Assembly: GCA_013811805.1 (NCBI GenBank)
Contig: JACCUM010000460.1
Coordinates: 1-10,029, forward strand
Direction of reading: 5' to 3'
Length of the DNA stretch: 10,029 nt
Source of the DNA: Geodermatophilaceae bacterium
GTDB taxonomy: Bacteria; Actinomycetota; Actinomycetes; Mycobacteriales; Geodermatophilaceae
Position numbers and translations under genes: made by a program. Shown here piece by piece: positions 6,313 to 10,029 of this stretch. Below the pieces are notes generated by a model. That model had not been told where the DNA came from. It did no database searches and saw nothing but the letters and a program-made list of their open reading frames with translations. Within the stretch, counting starts at the first letter, position 1, and the number at the start of each line of letters is the position of its first letter.

Positions 6313-7975
6313 GCGCGCGATTCTGGCGGTCGAGGCCGATGCGACGGTCGGCGAGCCGCTCGTCAACATCTCCATCTTCCTGGCCTTCGTGGTCGTCACG
6401 CTGTACATCACCTTCCGGGCCAGCCGGAACAACAAGACCGCGGCCGACTACTACGCCGCCGGGCGGACGATCACCGGCTCGCAGAATGGTCTGGCGATTG
6501 CCGGCGACTATCTCTCGGCGGCCTCGTTCCTCGGCATCGCCGGGGCGATCGCGGTCTACGGCTACGACGGCTTCCTCTTCTCGATCGGCTTCCTGGTGGC
6601 CTGGCTGGTTGCCCTGCTGCTGGTCGCCGAACTGCTGCGCAACACCGGCAAGTACACGATGGCCGACGTTCTTGCGTTCCGGATGCGTCAAGGCCCGGTT
6701 CGTACGGCGGCCGCGGTGTCCACGCTGGTCGTCTCGCTGTTCTATCTCTTAGCCCAGATGGCCGGCGCCGGCGGCCTGGTCGCCTTGCTGCTGGGCGTGA
6801 GCGGCCGGGGCGCTGAGGCGGCGGTCGTGGTCGTCGTCGGCGGCCTGATGATCGTCTACGTTCTGGTCGGCGGTATGCGTGGCACGACCTGGGTGCAGAT
6901 CATCAAGGCCTCGCTGCTCATGGTCGGTGCGTTGATCATGGTCGTCTGGGTGCTGGCGAAGTTCGGCTTCAACCTGTCCAGCCTCTTCGGCTCGGCGGCA
7001 GAATCCTCCGCCGCCGCCGCGACCCCGCGCGATGTGCTGGCCCCTGGCGCGCAGTACGGCGCTACGGCCCTCTCGCAGTTCGACTTCGTCTCGCTCGGCC
7101 TGGCGTTGGTGTTGGGTACGGCGGGCCTGCCGCACGTACTCATGCGGTTCTACACCGTTCCTACCGCCAAAGATGCTCGCAAGTCCGTCGTCTGGGCGAT
7201 CTGGCTGATCGGAGTCTTCTATCTGTTCAGCCTGATCCTCGGGTACGGCGCGGGCGCGCTGGTCGGCGCGGACACGATCCTGGCCTCGCCGGGCGCGGTC
7301 AACTCGGCAGCTCCGTTGCTGGCCTTCGAACTCGGTGGCACGGCGCTGCTCGGCATCATCTCGGCGGTCGCCTTCGCGACGATTCTCGCTGTGGTGGCCG
7401 GTCTGACCATCACCGCGTCGGCGTCTTTTGCACACGACATCTACGCGTCGGTGATCAAGAAGGGCGTCAAGACCGACACCAGTGGCGTCGACGAGGTCAA
7501 GGTGGCCCGGATCACCGCGGTCGTCATCGGGGCGGTGGCCATCGTGCTGGGGATCCTGGCTCTGCAGGCCGGGCTCAACATCGCCTTCCTCGTAGCGCTG
7601 GCCTTCGCGATCGCGGCTTCGGCGAACCTGCCGACGATCCTCTACACACTGTTCTGGAGGAACTTCACCACCCAGGGCGCGGTGTGGAGCATCTACGGCG
7701 GGCTGATCGTCTGCGTCGGGCTGATCATCTTCTCGCCGGTGGTGTCCGGCGCGCCGGTGAATCCGGCCACCGGGGTGAGCCCGTCGATCTTCAAGGACGT
7801 GGACTTCGGATGGTTCCCGCTGAACAACCCGGGGATCGTGTCCATCCCGGTGTCGTTCTTCCTCGGTTGGTTGGGAACCAAGCTGTCCAAGGAGCGGCCG
7901 AACGTGGAGAAGTACGGCGAGCTCGAGGTCCGCTCGCTGACCGGAGTGGGAGCCGAGAAGGCGATCTACCACTAA
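6305..7975 (+). CDS. actP: ActP-like cation/acetate symporter
   Basis: Predicted 556-aa solute:sodium symporter, the length of ActP/MctC proteins, which import acetate and, in MctC, pyruvate and propionate with a cation. After a short extracytoplasmic start the first helix is ISIFLAFVVVTLYITF (22-37), followed by the ActP-type cytoplasmic pattern RNNKTAADYYAAGRTITGSQ and the core helix IAGDYLSAASFLGIAG (65-80). Further landmarks are VGGMRGTTWVQIIKASLL (188-205), GTAGLPHVLMRFYTVPTAKD (271-290) and SASFAHDIYASVIKKG. The Ala/Ser-rich loop at ~220-260 is short, unlike that of the first symporter. GAAGG at 6292-6296 sits 8 nt before the ATG. Coupling to the DUF485 gene and a strong hairpin after the stop show it is the last gene of the locus. 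The family assignment is firm; acetate over another monocarboxylate is inferred. Confidence 0.94.
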   Translation: MPERAILAVEADATVGEPLVNISIFLAFVVVTLYITFRASRNNKTAADYYAAGRTITGSQNGLAIAGDYLSAASFLGIAGAIAVYGYDGFLFSIGFLVAWLVALLLVAELLRNTGKYTMADVLAFRMRQGPVRTAAAVSTLVVSLFYLLAQMAGAGGLVALLLGVSGRGAEAAVVVVVGGLMIVYVLVGGMRGTTWVQIIKASLLMVGALIMVVWVLAKFGFNLSSLFGSAAESSAAAATPRDVLAPGAQYGATALSQFDFVSLGLALVLGTAGLPHVLMRFYTVPTAKDARKSVVWAIWLIGVFYLFSLILGYGAGALVGADTILASPGAVNSAAPLLAFELGGTALLGIISAVAFATILAVVAGLTITASASFAHDIYASVIKKGVKTDTSGVDEVKVARITAVVIGAVAIVLGILALQAGLNIAFLVALAFAIAASANLPTILYTLFWRNFTTQGAVWSIYGGLIVCVGLIIFSPVVSGAPVNPATGVSPSIFKDVDFGWFPLNNPGIVSIPVSFFLGWLGTKLSKERPNVEKYGELEVRSLTGVGAEKAIYH

Positions 7976-8013
7976 GTCAGCCAGAATGCCGGCCCCGTTC
8001 GCCGGTGCAGACT

Positions 8014-8051
8014 CCGAGCCCGCCCTGTGCCCATGGCCAGGGCGGGCTCGG
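8014..8051 (+). terminator. Strong GC hairpin terminating the symporter locus
   Basis: A perfect 14-bp stem (8014-8027 with 8038-8051; arm CCGAGCCCGCCCTG) starts 39 nt after the actP stop. Inside the loop, GCC/GGC adds three more pairs around CAT. No U-tract follows, which is common for actinobacterial terminators. Confidence 0.8.
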
Positions 8052-8080
8052 CCTATGCGTCGCGATCGGGTCGAGCGGCC

Positions 8081-8135
8081 AGTCGGGGTTCTCGGGCCCA
8101 TGCTCCGCCGCCATGAGCCCGACAGCCCCCGAACT
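8081..8135. repeat. Palindromic repeat, copy A
   Basis: Imperfect inverted repeat: TCGGGCCCATG (8092-8102) pairs with CATGAGCCCGA (8112-8122) at 10 of 11 positions around a 9-nt loop (CTCCGCCGC). The stem continues outward through GGGGTT (8085-8090) with AGCCCC (8124-8129), including one G-T pair, and through AGT/ACT ends with small bulges. Both arms share the pattern AGTTCGGGGTTNTCGGG with the arms of copy B at 8505-8564. It does not overlap a coding gene. Confidence 0.75.
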
Positions 8136-8143
8136 CGCGCACT

Positions 8144-8192
8144 CTTGGGCCCTGTGGATGACCGCTGCGGCATCCACGAGCACTCGCCCAAG
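8144..8192. other. Nested hairpin in the gene-free region
   Basis: Outer arms CTTGGGC (8144-8150) and GCCCAAG (8186-8192) and inner arms GTGGATG (8154-8160) and CATCCAC (8171-8177) are perfect 7-bp complements. CCG/CGG (8162-8164, 8168-8170) adds three pairs around CTG. The internal loop is asymmetric (3 and 8 nt). This follows the actP terminator and repeat copy A, so three consecutive strong hairpins lie within 180 bp. It could belong to a structured RNA, a second terminator, or a decayed element. Confidence 0.55.
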
Positions 8193-8201
8193 CTTGGCTG
8201 C

Positions 8202-8543
8202 ATGTCAGCCCGCCCGGCGCTGGTCCCGTGTGCACTGCGGAACAGGGTCTTTCGAGGCAGCCAGGCGATAGCCGACGGGCTTCTCACGCCAGACCGACTC
8301 CGCAGCAGGGCATACGTGCGGCTGCGCGGTTCGGTAAGGGATAGGACACGGGGTGCGACACAGGGTCTCCCTGGCTCGGCGGTCGCGGACGGCTCGGTCC
8401 GGTCGATTACCGACGCTAGGGAGATCGCGATGGAGACGCGTCTGGCCGCGGGAGGATCTTGCGCGGCCGTGCCGTCCACCCAAGGACTGACTAGATCTCA
8501 GCCGGCGAGTTCGGGGTTTTCGGCGTCGTCCCGCCTGCGATGA
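8202..8543 (+). pseudogene. Remnant of a DUF559 / AbiEi-type protein gene, internally deleted
   Basis: An open frame from ATG 8202 to TGA 8541-8543 contains two short stretches typical of actinobacterial DUF559 (Vsr-like endonuclease fold) proteins, whose N-terminus resembles the AbiEi antitoxin winged helix. VFRGSQAIADGLLTP plus DRLRSRAYVRL (8247-8324) matches the family N-terminus, where a 'gly-ser-x-ala, then x-x-gly-leu-leu/val-thr-pro, then leu-arg, then tyr/phe-arg-x-leu' pattern is common. DAREIAMETRL (8415-8447) matches the DAR...METRLR segment that opens the nuclease domain. In intact proteins these lie some 150-200 residues apart; here only about 30 separate them, and nothing recognisable follows METRL. 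The end of the frame runs into repeat copy B. There is no convincing ribosome binding site. Identification is from memory of family patterns and is moderately sure; a chance resemblance of two short motifs in the same frame and correct order is possible but unlikely. Confidence 0.5.
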
Positions 8544-8564
8544 CCCCGACAACCCTGAACTGGC
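8505..8564. repeat. Palindromic repeat, copy B, facing copy A
   Basis: A 26-bp-arm imperfect inverted repeat, 8505-8530 with 8539-8564 around an 8-nt loop (CCGCCTGC). Three positions mismatch and two are G-T; the rest are Watson-Crick pairs. The arms share AGTTCGGGGTT and TCGG with copy A. Copy B aligns best with copy A when reversed: in A the CCAGT-type arm is on the left and the CGAGTT-type arm on the right, while in B the CGAGTT-type arm is on the left and the CCAGTT-type on the right. The pair therefore brackets the DUF559 remnant as inverted ends. Confidence 0.8.
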
Positions 8565-8589
8565 GGTGGCGTCGTTCGGTCGAGTGGGG

Positions 8590-9351
8590 TCAGGAGCGCC
8601 TGCGGAGCAGGTCCGTCGGCGCCACCAAGCCGGCGCGGTAGGCCAAGACGATGGCCTGCACCCGATCCCGAGACCCGGTCTTGGCCAGCACCCGGCCGAC
8701 GTGGGTCTTCACCGTTGCCTCACTGACGAAGAACAACGAGGCAATCTCGGTGTTCGATGCGCCGTAAGCCATCTGGACGAGAACCTCGTTCTCCCGCCGG
8801 GTGAGATCGGCAAGGGCAGCCCGATCCGCGCGTACGGTCTCCGGCGCGCCAGCGGGTGAATCCGAGGCAGCACCGTCCGGACCGGCGCCGGTACGGTCGC
8901 GCAGCAGCGGACCGACATGCTGCAGCAACCGCCGGGTCGAGCTCGCCGAGATCACCCCGTCTCCGGCATGCACGGTTCGTACGGCGGCCAGCATCTCCTC
9001 CGGAGGTGCGTCTTTGAGCAGGAACCCGCTGGCCCCTGCACCGATGGCCGCCAGGACGTACTCATCGATGTCGAAGGTGGTCAGAACAACCACTCGCGGT
9101 GCTTCGGGCAGTGCAGTGATCTGCCGGGTGGCTTCGATCCCGTCGAGCCGCGGCATCCGTACGTCCATCAGGACGACGTCTACCGGCGTACGCGAGACCA
9201 CCTCGACCGCCTCTACGCCGTCGCCGGCCTCTGCCATAACTTGGAGGTCGGCCTGTGAGTCGATCAGCATGCGAAAGCCCACCCGGACCATCTGCTGATC
9301 GTCGACCAGAGCGACTCGGATCGCGCTGGCCGGCGTCGAGGGCTCGATCAC
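8590..9351 (-). CDS. NarL/LuxR-family response regulator
   Basis: Predicted 253-aa DNA-binding regulator. The receiver (~11-130) has acidic pair D17/D18 (LVDDQQMVRVGF), phosphoacceptor D63 in VLMDVRMPRLDG, switch residues T91/T92 in VVLTTFDIDEYV, and K113 in GFLLKDAPPEEM. A linker of about 40 residues rich in Ala, Gly, Asp and Pro follows, longer than usual. The C-terminus is a LuxR-type helix-turn-helix: LTRRENEVLVQMAYGASNTEIASLFFVSEATVKTHVGRVLAKTGSRDRVQAIVLAY. The GTG at 9351 is chosen because GGAA lies 7 nt upstream and the receiver begins shortly after; the ATG at 9411 would add 20 residues without homology to the family. It lies 105 bp downstream of the partial kinase on the same strand, so they form one two-component system. 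The cue and targets are not visible in this window. Confidence 0.93.
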   Translation of the reverse strand: MIEPSTPASAIRVALVDDQQMVRVGFRMLIDSQADLQVMAEAGDGVEAVEVVSRTPVDVVLMDVRMPRLDGIEATRQITALPEAPRVVVLTTFDIDEYVLAAIGAGASGFLLKDAPPEEMLAAVRTVHAGDGVISASSTRRLLQHVGPLLRDRTGAGPDGAASDSPAGAPETVRADRAALADLTRRENEVLVQMAYGASNTEIASLFFVSEATVKTHVGRVLAKTGSRDRVQAIVLAYRAGLVAPTDLLRRRS

Positions 9352-9456
9352 TGCATCATTCCGTGCTCCGCACGGGTGTTCGCTGCGCTCGGACCAATTT
9401 CTCGGCTCCACCGGTCACTGCGCCCCTCGCTCGCTGGCGCTCACTACGATGCTCGC
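9352..9456 (-). other. Gap between kinase and regulator with small repeats
   Basis: This 105-bp spacer is longer than normal between a DesK-type kinase and its NarL partner, which usually abut or overlap. On the minus strand AGTGAGCG occurs twice, 16 bp apart (9461-9454 and 9445-9438); the first includes the kinase stop codon. CCCTCGC (9424-9430) could pair with GCGAGGG (9469-9475). No gene is seen in it. Confidence 0.45.
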
Positions 9457-10029
9457 TCACTGCGTGCCGCGAGGGTAGGGGATGACCGCGTGTACGGCGA
9501 AGCCGCCTCCCGATCTCGGGACCGCCTGGAGACGACCGCCATAGAGCGTAGCGCGCTCGTGCATGCCGGTCAGTCCATGTCCCGAAACCACTTGGGGTGC
9601 ACGCGCTCCGGGCCATCCCGCCGGACCGCTCGGTCCGGTAGGTGCACCGTTCCAAGTAGTGGTGGCAGACACGAGTGCCGCCGAGGCTCCCCGCCCGTCG
9701 TCGATGACGCTCAACTCGAGCGATTCCTCACGCCAGTGCACCCGTACCCAGGCGCGGCAGGCCGACCCGGCGTGCTTGAGGACGTTGGTCAACGACTCCT
9801 GCACGATGCGGTACGCGGCCAGACTCGGCCCGGCTGGAAGGGGCCAGGGATCGCCTTCGACGAAGAAGTCCACGTCCAGCCCGCTGGCGCGTACTTCGGC
9901 GACAAGGTCGGAGATGTCGCCAACCTGAGGCTGCGGACTGTGCAGCGCCGTACCGTCCTCTCGCAGGACGCCAAGCAGGCCGCGCATGTCGCTGAGCGCC
10001 TGCCGGCCGGTAGCCGCGATCGCCTCGAG
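9457..10029 (-). CDS. DesK/NarX-type histidine kinase, C-terminal part (5' end outside window)
   Basis: The open frame enters at the right edge and gives 190 residues before TGA at 9459-9457. The first visible residues, LEAIAATGRQALSDMRGLLGVLRED, are the second helix of the HisKA_3 dimerisation domain, so the phosphorylated histidine and any sensor or membrane segments lie outside the window; the ATG at 9987 is an internal methionine, not a start. The HATPase_c domain follows, with N-box AAYRIVQESLTNVLKHAG, G1 VIDDGRG and G2 GHGLTGMHERATLYGG, and a final strand GGFAVHAVIPY. Between the G1 and G2 boxes is an insertion of about 35 residues rich in Gly, Pro, Ala and Thr in the ATP-lid position (bases 9583-9687). 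The kinase is transcribed ahead of the NarL-type regulator at 8590-9351, its presumed phosphotransfer partner. Confidence 0.92.
   Translation of the reverse strand, partial: LEAIAATGRQALSDMRGLLGVLREDGTALHSPQPQVGDISDLVAEVRASGLDVDFFVEGDPWPLPAGPSLAAYRIVQESLTNVLKHAGSACRAWVRVHWREESLELSVIDDGRGASAALVSATTTWNGAPTGPSGPAGWPGARAPQVVSGHGLTGMHERATLYGGRLQAVPRSGGGFAVHAVIPYPRGTQ

Noticed and set aside
7986..8201. Upstream extension of the DUF559-like frame to an ATG at 7986
   Set aside because: This part runs through the actP terminator and palindrome A and shows no similarity to anything; the recognisable part starts only at 8247.
6749..8479. 576-codon open frame on the minus strand
   Set aside because: It lies antisense to actP, the terminator and the gene-free region. 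The translation is a low-complexity run of Arg, Asp, Gly, His and Gln with no domain, typical of the antisense of a hydrophobic GC-rich gene.
8205..8552. 115-codon minus-strand frame in the gene-free region
   Set aside because: Arg-rich with no motif, overlaps palindrome B, and is antisense to the better-supported remnant.
9424..9475. Hairpin between kinase and regulator as a terminator
   Set aside because: Only a 7-bp stem with a loop of nearly 40 nt; too weak, and the regulator must be transcribed through it.
1..10029. CRISPR array, tRNA or rRNA genes, transposase or integrase genes
   Set aside because: None seen: no regularly spaced direct repeats, no cloverleaf with a GTTCGA-type T arm in context, and no recognisable recombinase motifs. 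The GTTCGGGG strings at 8081-8564 belong to the palindromic repeats, not to tRNA T loops.

Overview
The window is high-GC DNA from an actinobacterium. GTG starts are frequent, genes are tightly packed with stop/start overlaps, and the Fpg/Nei C-terminus, the LytS-type kinase with its LytTR regulator and the DesK-type kinase with its NarL regulator all have actinobacterial sequence style. A member of the Propionibacteriales is plausible, but that is an impression and was not tested.

Layout. 1-122 is the 3' end of an Fpg/Nei-type DNA glycosylase (+). It converges on a membrane-anchored metallo-beta-lactamase-fold hydrolase of the UlaG/NAPE-PLD type (207-1340, -). Between them lie two copies of a perfect 22-bp palindrome. 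An 83-bp nested inverted repeat (1397-1479) fills the divergent region between the hydrolase and the next gene.

1544-7975 is the core of the window and is all on the + strand: a LytS-type sensor kinase with one membrane segment, a LytTR response regulator, a two-segment small membrane protein, a sodium:solute symporter, then (after a 208-bp spacer) a DUF485 protein and an ActP-like cation/acetate symporter. The small membrane protein and first symporter overlap by an ATGA, and the DUF485 protein and ActP overlap by 8 nt. The locus therefore holds two 'small membrane protein + symporter' modules behind one two-component system. It is best read as a regulated uptake locus for acetate, pyruvate or related monocarboxylates. 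A strong GC hairpin at 8014-8051 closes it.

8052-8589 has no intact gene. It contains two long imperfect palindromes (8081-8135 and 8505-8564) that share an arm sequence and face each other, a further nested hairpin (8144-8192), and between the palindromes what looks like an internally deleted remnant of a DUF559 (Vsr-like/AbiEi-type) gene.

8590-10029 (-) is a second two-component system: a NarL/LuxR-family response regulator downstream of a DesK-type histidine kinase that runs off the right edge.

I see no wholly new enzymatic system. The items most worth following are the paired palindromic repeats, the DUF559 remnant, the twin 22-bp palindromes, the 1397-1479 inverted repeat, and the two symporter modules sharing one sensor system.
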